A stretch of 64,000 nucleotides of DNA, taken from contig JBANDB010000004.1 of NCBI GenBank assembly GCA_037576215.1, positions 1,984,001-2,048,000 on the forward strand, written 5' to 3'. The stretch is from Armillaria gallica. Taxonomy: Eukaryota > Basidiomycota > Agaricomycetes > Agaricales > Physalacriaceae. Numbering within the stretch: position 1 is the first letter of the stretch; every line of letters starts with the position of its first letter. Shown piece by piece: positions 1 to 12,545 of this stretch. Made by a program: the position numbers and the translations under genes. The notes under the pieces are model-generated. The model was given only the letters and a program-made list of their open reading frames with translations. It made no database searches and was not told the DNA's origin.

Positions 1-1323
1 GCGACTCAACCCCAGACCTTACTGGTGAAGAAACCGCGATCATTTTTGGAGTTCTCGATGTTTGTTTCAACGAAATAATCGTCTACGCCCTCATGCACGG
101 TAAGCCTCCAAATCTACTGTGTTCCTTGAGAGCTGACTTCGAATGCCTGTAGGAATATATACCTGCATTTTAGCCACAACATTGTGGAATATCTGTTCGT
201 CCACTTCTCTCTAGCATTAGGGCAGTGCTGTCTAACAATCCATTGCAGTTTCGAGCAAAACATCCAAGAGCAGCACATCTAGAGTCCGCATGGTGTTCGC
301 CATCATCCTCCTTTACATTCTGAGTACGGTTGCGTTCGCGTTCACCTGGTTCTTCGTCCGATTTGGTTTCATCGACAACGGTCAAGACGCCCTGACTGTC
401 TTTACGGGACTGACTGGCTTCAATAGCCAGTGGACTGCCCTTCAGATATCTGCCGGTGTCACGGGCATCATTGGGACCATCATCGCCGATGGCGCTATGG
501 CAAGTATCCCGGTTCCTCGACCAACTCTCTAAGAAAGAAAACTTACAACTCGTCCTAGATTTGGCGCTGCTTCATTGTTTGGGGTGAACGATGGTTCATT
601 GTGCTCATCCCATTCTATGCCTAATCGCCGAGACAGGTACGCTGGCGTTAATCTGTTCGAAGGCTCGGCAGGACCACTGATTTCCTGATTAGTCGTAAAA
701 TCCCTTCAGGTTTACCACAATCTCCATGATGTTATAGAAAATGATGAGCTTTCCGAGTTCGGTAGTAGGATTGATTGGACAACGTTATATCTATCCCTCG
801 TCCTCGCTACTACTCTAATGTGCACTTTGCTCATCGTATATCGCATCCTGTCGGTAGGAGGGATCAAGGCGGGTCTGCGGTCATACCGTGGGGTCGTGGA
901 GGTCGTTGTGGAGTCAGCTGCACTATACTCCGCTGCGCTGATCATCTACATCGCCTTCATTTCACGTAACATGTTGGGGAGCAGTTATGTCGACATCATC
1001 ACTGCCTCGATCAGAGTGAGCCCGTTTCTGTTACCTTGACGACGAATTTCATTGGGCTGATGGATATTTGGGGTATAGCTCCTACTCTTCTTGTGGGTCG
1101 CGTTGCCGCTGGACATGCGCGCCCGAACGACACATGGAAGGAGAGTCGTCTGTCGTCACTTCACTTTGGAAATCCTGGGCGCACTCAAATGAGTGCTATG
1201 AGCACTACAGGTGGCGTCACGCAGAGTGTAATGCTTCCTGATGAAGAAATCAATCCTGGAAATGACTCTTCGTCGGATAGTGCTGCTAGACGTACGCCAG
1301 AAGCAAAGTTTGAGAGTGTATGA
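1..1323 (+). pseudogene. Seven-helix membrane protein paralog A, 5'-truncated by window edge, frame-broken
   Basis: This is the first of three related membrane-protein genes (A, B, C) in the same orientation. The start lies outside the window; the visible part opens at the conserved TPDLTGEE segment. Helix-forming blocks follow in the same order as in B and C, including a DGAM block, an IWRCF..W block (559 on), the VYRILSVGGIKAGLRSYRGVVE loop region (about 830-905), and GIAPTLLVGRV near the C-terminus. Two things differ from B and C. The intron after DGAM starts with GC (GCAAGT at 500) and ends AG at 558, a GC-AG intron where B and C use GT-AG. In the next exon one base is missing relative to B near 606-610, giving a stop a few codons later. 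No function is known for this family, so none is claimed. It may be a pseudogene or a consensus error. Confidence 0.6.
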
Positions 1324-1897
1324 GACCCGCTGCAGTTCTGCCTTTTTCCCTGGACCCACCCATTCCCAGTCTATCTCACTGTGAAAGTCATCGCAAAGGA
1401 CAATTATAATTCATCTTCCTTTCCTACGATCTTCATTCCCGGTCGACCGTGAGCTCGCTTTGGCGACGACTGCGACGACGACGTGGGAATATCGGGAAGG
1501 AATTGGCTGGGACTAGTAAAGTGTGAATATGCTGCTCTCATACTTGTTGAGATGGAGAAGCCATGTATATATTGGTATTTTCCTCTTATCATATACCTCT
1601 ATACTCAAGTCAAACAAAGCGACGTCGCTTTCTCATAAAGACCGTGCTACCAAGAGCTTAAGATCAAGAGCGAAAAGTTTTTGCCTTATCGAGCGGAACA
1701 TCGACGTCGGCGGTGGTTGGCTTGGGAACGCTAGACTAAGAAGTCAGAGGTGACGCGCAATGGAAGTCACTTCGGACCGCTTCCGGCGAGAAAAGGGCCG
1801 GGAGAATCCCAGATCAGAAAGGATCACTTTCCTCCTACTCGAAGATACTTACAGGTTGACAGTAGCATGCACTTTACGGGAGAGAAGAGAGTGATTT

Positions 1898-2025
1898 GGA
1901 CTTCGTCATAAACCATGGTTTATGGGCTTGATGGCGCGTTTGTGGGTGGTTTATGGCTGTTCCAGCAATCTCGGAGGCCATTCTGTGTGCTCAAAGTCCC
2001 CAAGATGCGGTTTATGACGAAGTCC
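1898..2025. repeat. MITE-like foldback, 17-bp perfect terminal inverted repeats (copy 1)
   Basis: The 17-base arm GGACTTCGTCATAAACC at 1898-1914 recurs as its exact reverse complement at 2009-2025, giving a 128-bp foldback with a noncoding interior. It begins 47 bp inside the left end of the tandem unit. No clear target-site duplication was found, so the class (MITE or simple foldback) is open. Confidence 0.6.
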
Positions 2026-2714
2026 GAGCTTCCTTTCATCATCCGCGAAAACGCCCCTGACTGTCAAGCTGTATGCAAACAGCTGTGACCTGGCAAGCAG
2101 TGACTATCTTCGAAGTCGAATCATCCCGATCTGATGAGGTATCATGCTTGGCAGTGTCCAACACAATATTTTCCGTGCTCCGTGTTTCCGTGTATGCATA
2201 GTTGGAACCCTTCCATTGCTCCTTGACTGAACGGTGCTTCGGATTCTTGATGATCTTTGCGCAGCAGGGCATCTCGAACAGCACCAATCATAGAACTCAG
2301 GTCTGTACCGCCTATAGTAATTCAAGCACCCAAAATTACAGCACCTAGCACCTGATGTCACCGGATAGAGATACGCTACTCTGTTCTCTGTGCTATACTC
2401 GTTCTTTGTGTTTCAGCAAGTTCGCATACCACCACCTACAGACTCGCCTATCTTTCCATTGAGACTGTCACCCATGACTTCTGTTCCTGTTTCAACTGCT
2501 CCTCTGCTCTGACGGATTGACGCCTGCTGAAAGACGGTTCAACAAATTTGTTGGACGCTGAGTACTCTTCTAAGGAATTTTCTGTATTGCTGAACTGCCT
2601 TGAATCCATGAATATTGAACGTGGATGCTGTCGAATGTGTAAGCATATACTATATGAGCACTTGCGGCGATTCGTCCTTCTGCATTCCCTATCCCCAGCT
2701 CGTAGCACCTTACA

Positions 2715-4055
2715 ATGGCATCCGTGACCGAAACCCCAGATCTTACTGGCGAAGAAACCAGCATCGTATTCGGAATTCTCGACATTTACTTCAACCAAAT
2801 TATAGTATACGCCCTCACGCATGGTATGTTCGCATATGCAGCTATGTGTCCCCGGCTGTCCCGTAGCAGACCTAACATGCAAGTAGGGATATATACATGC
2901 GTTTTCGCTGTCACCTTGTGGAACATCTGTTAGTAGCACTTTCTCAGCACCGGGCTACTGCTATTTCATATCACTTAATCCCTACACAGTTTCAAGCAAA
3001 ACCCAAAGGAGCGCGTCCAGAAATCTAATGGTTCTAGCTATCACCGCACTTTACATCCTGACTACGATCAGTTTTGGGTCCTTGTGGTTTGTTGTCCACT
3101 TTGGATTCATTAATGACGGTCAAAATGCATTGACCGTGTTTGAAAGTCTTGACACCCGCAATAGTCGGTATAATGTGGTCCAGACGACCTTGGGTATCAC
3201 AGGTATCATGGCTACTGTCATTGCTGATGCGGCTATGGTACGACGAAGATCATATTATTATTAAAGAAGTACGGTTATACTAAGCTCTGCACAGATTTGG
3301 CGTTGCTGGGTTATTTGGGGTGGCCGCTGGTTTATCGTTTTCATCCCCATCTTAATTCTCATTGCTGAGATAGGTACATATAAACTCCCGGTTTTGCAAG
3401 CATCGCTGAATTCTCTTCCTCAGTAATCAAGTCGGTCCAGATATACCACCTCATACACGATGCCTTGGACATTGACCTGAGTGTGTACAACGATACCATA
3501 GACTGGCTGACAATGTACCTTTCTCTCAGCCTCGCTGCGACTTTGATGTGCACTTTGCTCATCGTGTATCGTATTCTATCTGTGGGAGGAGTAAAAGCTG
3601 GCCTGCGAACGTACCGGGGTGTCGTCGAGGTTATTGTGGAGTCAGCTGCACTTTCCTCTACTATGCTCGTTATCTACATCTCCTTGAACGCACGTAACGA
3701 GTTGTGTACCGGCTATGCTGATGTCATTGCTTCTTCCATCAAAGTAAGTTACCGTCTGCTTCGCTTGGGAAAAGCTAATGAACCGGACACGCAGGGTATC
3801 GCCCCCACTCTTCTTGTCGGACGCGTCACCGCTGGGCACGCCCGTCCGGATGACAGTTGGAAAGAAAGTCATTTGTCCTGGACCTCGCTTCGCTTCGGTC
3901 ACGCTTCTTCGAGTCCCGCTCAGATAAGCACTCTAGGTGGCGTCAGTGATACTCGGAGTGTGGTGCCCTTAGATGAAGACAGTAGTTCCGACAGGGATTT
4001 CTCAACGGAAAGGGTCTTCGGGCAGCAGATAGAAGCGAAAGTGGAAAATGTATGA
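2715..4055 (+). CDS. Seven-helix membrane protein paralog B (copy 1)
   Basis: Spliced, this gives about 350 residues starting MASVTETPDLTGEE. Exons join by GT-AG introns: after ..YALTHG (about 2825), after ..TLWNI (about 2932), after ..DAAM (about 3237), after ..LIAEI (about 3372) and after ..ASSIK (about 3744). Seven hydrophobic blocks are visible: IIVYAL..TLW, MVLAITALYILTT, TLGITGIMATVIAD, WFIVFIPILILIAE, LSLSLAATLMCTLLIVY, VVEVIVESAALSS and IKGIAPTLLVG. The motif IWRCWVIWGGRW precedes helix 4. The tail after helix 7 is hydrophilic and Ser/Asp-rich, as expected for a cytosolic tail. The pattern is that of a large uncharacterised Agaricomycete membrane family; receptor-like topology is inference. 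The gene shares its upstream region (about 500 bp) with paralog C, so the A-B-C series arose by older tandem duplication. Confidence 0.8.
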
Positions 4056-4238
4056 GAATTGTTCTATCCCCCGTTTTCGGTTCCGGCACCCTTTTGGTAC
4101 AATTGCTGGTCTGTATAGGGCCATTCGCAATTTATTTAATATCTATTTTAGTATGCACCGAGAATCACGTATCTCTTCATCCAGCGAATATGACCTTTGA
4201 TCCAGTCAAGGGGAGGCACAGCTAAAATCCGGCACATA

Positions 4239-4259
4239 GGGTAGGGGGAGGGGGAGGGG
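4239..4259 (+). other. G-rich tract with quadruplex pattern (copy 1)
   Basis: Four runs of three or more G separated by one or two bases (GGGTAGGGGGAGGGGGAGGGG) fit the intramolecular G-quadruplex pattern. The tract lies between paralogs B and C. Its run lengths differ from those of the second copy at 15881-15904. Confidence 0.6.
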
Positions 4260-4444
4260 TCCAAGCCTTAAACGTGAAAGTGACATGCACTTTGCATGTC
4301 CTATTTTAGGCTATATAGCACTGTAGGACTTACCTAGTGGTTCAAATTATCATTATTTCAACGCCTTCATATGAATACAGTGCATTTCATGTTGAAATAC
4401 TCATCTTGGACGTGTTCCTAGCCAAAGTGCGGTGGGGTGGCCAA

Positions 4445-4492
4445 CCGGCAACTCTCGGCAACCAACCGGCACATACCGGCATCTTTCCGGCA
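4445..4492 (+). repeat. Cluster of CCGGCA hexamers (copy 1)
   Basis: Within about 48 bases the hexamer CCGGCA occurs four times and its truncated form CGGCA once more, at irregular short spacing, between paralogs B and C. The same cluster is at 16090-16137 in the second unit. It could be a protein-binding array or a decayed microsatellite. Confidence 0.4.
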
Positions 4493-5006
4493 ACTAAGAT
4501 TAGGTTACTAAGCTGCCCTAATATGTATATATTACTACCGTATATGGCAGGTGAGGGGGGGTCCAGCTCATCCTTGAACGTGAAAATGTACGTCATGTGC
4601 GATTTTTGAAGCCCGCCTCCCCCTTGGATCCAGTTCCACCTTTTGCCCTGGACCCTGTCTACCATGCCCATTCCTAGCCTATCTCCCTGTGAAAACCATT
4701 ACAAAGGATAACTAGAATATATCTTCCTTTCCCTCATTGAAAATCATTTCTTTCATCTACCTGGCGTTGAATGAAGTCGCTTCGGGCCGTTTTGGCGTAT
4801 AAAGGGCCACGTGGGGAGGGAGGAAGGCGGCGTTTATTCTAGGTTTCATGTCCCTGAGAAGGAAGCTAACCAGAATCCTGCTTGTGCAGACGGTCGTTGA
4901 TCAGCTCGCTGACAAGCGTACTCTGCATCTTCCGAATATTCCGAAGTCGAGTTGTCCCGGTCTCATGAGGTGCTTGGTACTGTCCGGTACAGTATTTCTC
5001 ACAGCT

Positions 5007-5100
5007 GGGCGGCGACTATTTCGGGCGAGTCAAAATAGAATCAAAGTGCGAAATGTCGGATTTTGATTCTATTTTGACCATCCACAAATAGTTGCCCTCC
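5007..5100. repeat. Long hairpin / foldback upstream of paralog C (copy 1)
   Basis: Perfect 17-base arms lie at 5029-5045 (GTCAAAATAGAATCAAA) and 5062-5078, around a 16-base loop. The pairing extends imperfectly outward (GGCGACTATTT against AAATAGTTGCC), giving about 94 bp in all. It is a possible small foldback element or hairpin-forming remnant. Confidence 0.6.
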
Positions 5101-5794
5101 ATGTTTCAGTTTCAGTTAGTGTGTACATGATTGGAAGGAAGGAAGGATATTTATTAGTCATCGGTGATCCTGAACAGAACCGTAACGACGTCCGTACTAC
5201 AGTTATATAAAAATGAAAATGTACCACTAACTAAGAACTGCTACGGTACCGAACCAGCCCCATTCTCTGCCGCTATGGTAAAGCCCCGCAGCTCCTTGAC
5301 GGAACCCTCCTTTGATGATCGTCACTATGCGGCAAGGCATCTTGAACAGTATCAATCACAAACTCAGGTCTATGCCACTATAGTAATAATTCAAGCATCA
5401 AAGATCACAGTTCCTGGAATCTGATATCGCCAGCTTAGAGATCCGTTCTTCTGTTCTGGGTGCTATATTCGTTCTTGTGTTTCAGCAAATCCGTATACCA
5501 TGACCTACAGACTCGCCTAATCCATACACAAATCTCCCACTGAGAGTGCCACCCATGGATTCCGATTCTGTTTCAAGCGCTTGCCATCCTGATGAATTGG
5601 TGACTGCGGAGAGATATTTTGGACACTGGGTCCTCTTCTCATTTCTTTTCTGTATTGCTGAACTGCCTTGGATCTTTGAATGCGGATGCGAATGCTGTCT
5701 GTGATGACAATTGTGTAAGCACAGACCATTTATATAAACACTTGGAGCAATTCGTCCTTCCGCATCCTGTGTCCCCAGCCCATAGCACCCAACA

Positions 5795-6980
5795 ATGGCA
5801 TCCGCGTCTGAAAGTCCAGATATTACTGGTGAAGAAGCCAGCACCATATTCGGAGTACTCGACATCTACTTCAACGAAATAATAGTCTACGCCCTCATGC
5901 ATGGTATGTTCGCAAAGGCTATAGGTTCCCTTAGAAGACTTGACCGACATGCGTTGAAACTTGAATAGGGATTTATACATGCGTCTTCACTGTCACGTTG
6001 CGGAATATCTGTTAGTAGGATTTTCTCTGCATTATCTCAATCTAATACCTCCGCAGTTTCAAGCAAAACTCAAAGCGGCGCTTCCAGAAGTCTAATGGTT
6101 CTAGTTATCATCATACTCTACGCCCTGAGTACGATCTCTTTTGCATTTATATGGTTTTTTGTCCACTTTGGATTCATCGACAACGGTCAAAATGCCTTGA
6201 CTGTGTTTGGAGGGCTTACAGCCTTCAATAACCAGTGGAATGTAGTCCAAACGACTGTGGGCGTCACGGGTATTATTTGTACCTTCATTGCTGATGGAGC
6301 TATGGTACGAAGATCTTATCACTATCAAGCTTCTACTTAGTTCTGCGCAGATTTGGCGTTGTTGGGTCATTTGGGGTAGCCGCTGGTTTATCGTGTTCAT
6401 CCCCATCTTACTTCTCATCGCTGAGACGGGTACGTATTAAATCATATTTTGGCAAGCATGACTGACATTTCGTTCTCAGTAATGAAATCGGTCCAGATTT
6501 ACCACCTCCATCATGATGTTTTAGAAGGTGACGAGCTGTCCAAGTACGGTAGCATTGAATGGACGACGATATACCTGTCTCTCGTCCTTGCCACGACTCT
6601 GATGTGCACTTTGCTCATCGTGTATCGCATTTTATCGGTGGGAGGAATTAAAGCCGGCTTGCGAACGTACCGGGGTGTCGTTGAGGTGATTGTTGAGTCA
6701 GCAGCACTATACTCTATTGCCCTCATCATATACATCTCCCTGATCACGCGCAACGACCTGAGCGGCGGCTATATCGATATCATTACTGCTTCCATCAAAG
6801 TAGGCCGAGTCTGTCTGTTTCGCCTCGAGAAAAGAAAAAACTAATGGATCCGTCATGTAGGGTATCGCCCCCACTCTTCTTGTCGGACGTGTCGCTGCTG
6901 GGCACGCACGTCCGAACGACACTGGAAAGAGAGCCACTTGTCCTCTCTTCGCTTTGATCACGCTACTCGCGCCCAGATAA
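5795..6980 (+). pseudogene. Seven-helix membrane protein paralog C, copy 1, C-terminal frameshift
   Basis: The gene starts MASASESPDITGEEASTIFG and follows the same exon plan and seven hydrophobic blocks as paralog B, including IWRCWVIWGSRW and VYRILSVGGIKAGLRTYRGV. In the last exon one T is missing near 6923 compared with copy 2. This changes NDTWKES to NDTGKRA and brings a stop at 6978-6980. In copy 2 the frame runs on to the position matching 7108. The lost part is the hydrophilic tail after helix 7, so the membrane core would remain. The call depends on one base next to a TT pair and could be a consensus error. Confidence 0.6.
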
Positions 6981-7108
6981 GCACTATAGGTGGCGTCAGT
7001 GTTACTCGGAGTGTGGTGCTCTCAGTTGAAGAAAACGGTTCTGGTGGGGATGTCTCGGCGAAAAGAGATCTTGGACAGCAGCTAGAAGCGAAAGTGGAGA
7101 GTGTATGA

Positions 7109-7682
7109 GACCTGATTCCGTTCGTCCTTCTTCCGTGCCCATTGTCGGCTCCTGCCACATCTTCCGACAAGTATTTATTTTCTGCAGCGCTTTCCGGTCA
7201 CTAATGTAGGGGAGCTCTATTTGAACCCGCGATTTATTTCTTATATATTTTAGCATGTACACAAATCACTGATAATCACGTAGTACACGTACCTCCTCAG
7301 TTCACGATTGTGACCTAGATCTCAGGCCCTCGAATATCACAACTGATGTCGCACCTCAGCTTTGACAATTCCGGAACTGCCCCCAGGCCCTGAGCGAGTA
7401 GCGGAGGCGTTGCCAGAAGATTGCATGCAAGCACCACCGCTTAAACAGTTAACAGTGGCTGTTTCAAGTTAACATGATCTCGCTCGATCCCGGATATCAA
7501 AGTGGTCCGGTGAACGCTACCTTTATGTGCAGAGAAAAGATACCCACAATGTTCGGATGTACCTTTATGATCAGCCAAGCTCCAAAAATCCTATCAAAGT
7601 TGAACAAACACTGAGAAGGGATCCGTTAATGATATAGATTATGCTAGTAAAACACCGTTAGTACTCTAATAAACTCGAGCAT
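7109..7682. other. Intergenic, convergent 3' region (copy 1)
   Basis: This lies between the 3' ends of paralog C and the minus-strand EF-G gene. No open frame or RNA gene is recognisable. The matching stretch in the second unit is 18762-19335. Confidence 0.6.
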
Positions 7683-10459
<2,777 letters not shown>

Positions 10460-10546
10460 CGTAAGAGCAAGGCACCGCCGGAAATTGTCGTCGTCGTCGT
10501 AGTCAGCAATGAAAGCGCAAATTTTTAGGCGCGATCCGGGGAAATT

Positions 10547-10556
10547 GGCACGTGCC
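10547..10556. promoter_or_regulatory. GGCACGTGCC palindrome in MEF1-SEC13 shared promoter (copy 1)
   Basis: A 10-base perfect palindrome with a CACGTG core (E-box, bHLH-type site) sits in the roughly 195 bp between the divergent MEF1 and SEC13 starts. It could serve both genes. The core is a well-known binding site; its use here is inference. Confidence 0.4.
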
Positions 10557-10654
10557 GATCAGCCATCCATTTTAAGACAATTACATAAGAGATTGTCACA
10601 ACGGTCACCATTGTTTTGTAACGCTATCCAGGACACGTTTATTCATCTACCACC

Positions 10655-11918
10655 ATGGTGAGAATCTTCCTTCCTTCCTTCCATGCAGCTGTGTCGTTAA
10701 TGTATCCAAGCCACCAACGACAGTGACGGATCCAGTTCCAATAGAAACGGCCCATGAGGACATGATTGTGGGTGTCGAGCGCGAATACAGAAAGAATTGA
10801 CGGCTTAATGTTTACCGCGAATAGCACGATGCCCAGTTGGACTACTACGGCAAGCGCCTGGCTACATGTTCCTCGGATCGCATGGTCAAAGTTTTCGACG
10901 TTGTCAACGGCGAGGCCCAAAGAACAGGGCATACACTGAGAGGGTACCTATGGTTGCATTCCTGGGACGCAATTAGCTGACGGAGGCTTTTTAGACACAC
11001 TGGGCCTGTTTGGCAGGTCGCTTGGGCTCACCCAAAGTTTGGCAGCGTTCTGGCATCGTGTTCGTACGACGGAAAGGTCTTCGTGTGGAAGGAACAGCCA
11101 GGGCAGGTCGCCGGCGGTTGGACGAAAATTGCAGAGCATACGTTGCACACTGCATCTGGTCTGTTCTTCTCGATTATCTCAATTCTTTTATTTACTTTGC
11201 TTTCAGTGAACTCTGTGTCCTGGGCGCCTCATGAACTTGGAGCGATATTGGCTTGCGCTTCGTCTGACGGGACAATATCTGTCCTGGCGTTCAAAAGTAC
11301 GCTCATTCACTGAAGACAAGGAACTGCATACTTATCATTCCTGTAGACGACGGCATCTGCGACGCCGACAGATTCGATGGCCATGCCATTGGCTGCAACG
11401 CCGTCTCCTGGGCCCCAGCCGCCCAGCCTGGCTCCCTCATCACTCCTCAACCACAATCAATGCCCGGCCAGCCCAGTGCGCACCTCCACCAGTCCATCAA
11501 ACGTTTCGCCACGGCCGGCTGCGACAATCTTGTCAAAATCTGGGGATACCGCGAAGATAGTAAGACCTGGGTTGAGGAGGAGACGCTCGAGGGACACACT
11601 GACTGGGTTCGGGATGTTGCATGGGCACCTAATATCGGTCTTCCCAGGAGCTACATCGCTTCTGCTTCTCAGGATAGGACAGTGCTGATATGGACGAAGG
11701 ATTCGCCGACGGCGCCTTGGGTGAAGACTGTGCTTGACCCTTCGACGTCGACGACCACGCCCACCGCTCCAGCTGGCAAGTTCCCTGACGTTGTTTGGCG
11801 TGTATCATGGAGCTTGGCAGGCAACCTGCTGGCTGTGAGTTGTGGGGATGGAAAGGTTACACTTTGGAAAGAGAATTTGAAGGGCGTCTGGGAGTGTGTT
11901 AGTGATATGAACAGTTAG
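10655..11918 (+). CDS. SEC13: SEC13, COPII coat / nuclear pore WD40 protein (copy 1)
   Basis: This is the WD40 protein that pairs with Sec31 in the outer COPII coat and also sits in the nuclear pore Y-complex. Exon 1 codes only the ATG (10655-10657). Its intron runs from GTGAG to CCAAG, and the next exon gives [19 protein letters not shown]. Later exons give [66 protein letters not shown] and [12 protein letters not shown]. The long last exon has WD-type blades ending [26 protein letters not shown] and [13 protein letters not shown]. The product is about 334 residues, near the usual length for a six-blade Sec13. All five introns are short and GT-AG. The gene is divergent from MEF1. Confidence 0.92.
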
Positions 11919-12071
11919 ACTTGGGATTGTAATTTCATTATTTTATTTCTTTTTGTCCTCTTGAGCCTGATCAACGCGTTCTTTCATGCCCTCACCAGGA
12001 CTCACTTCTAGCATGACAATTCGCGCGAGTCAAGATTCAAAATGCAAGGGAAACGACTGGGATAGAGACGC

Positions 12072-12169
12072 AATTTTGATACATTTTTGACCACAGCCGA
12101 GTCCGTCGGCTTTACCATTTAAGGGAACCCCGACGTATTTTGCTGTGGCCAAAAGCATGTATCAAAATT
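12072..12169. repeat. Imperfect inverted repeat downstream of SEC13 (copy 1)
   Basis: The arm at 12072-12097 (AATTTTGATACA..GACCACAGC) pairs with 12142-12169 (GCTGTGGCC..TGTATCAAAATT), with about three mismatches. The spacer is about 44 bases. It is a possible small foldback element 150 bp past the SEC13 stop. Confidence 0.55.
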
Positions 12170-12545
12170 CAATACACTATCCACGTAAGTATAAATGTCA
12201 GCGACTTTTACTTACCTGGTCCGAAATAGGTGGGTACCCCTGAATATCGCGACGAAGTTAGACAACGATAGTGAGACGCTCATGATGTCATGTTCAACTA
12301 ACTTGAAACAGCCACCACTAACCGTACTTCAGTTACCTGTCTATCTTACCCACATCCGATTAGTGCTTTGAAAGAATGGACTTTTATCGAAGGTACTGCC
12401 AAGCCAAGCTATCTTGATTGACTGCCATCTCAACAATATCTAGGATTAGCAGAATGGTGCAGCTTGTGTTTAGCGATCCAGACTCGCACTTACAGGTAAG
12501 CCGAGAAACGATGAGAGGGTCAGTAGATAACTGGCGAAGTAGACA

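Noticed and set aside
2104..2361. Minus-strand ORF of 85 codons (MTSGARCCNFGC), repeated at 13679-14002
   Set aside because: It lies in sequence homologous to the upstream region of paralog C, where the frame is not kept, so it is chance.
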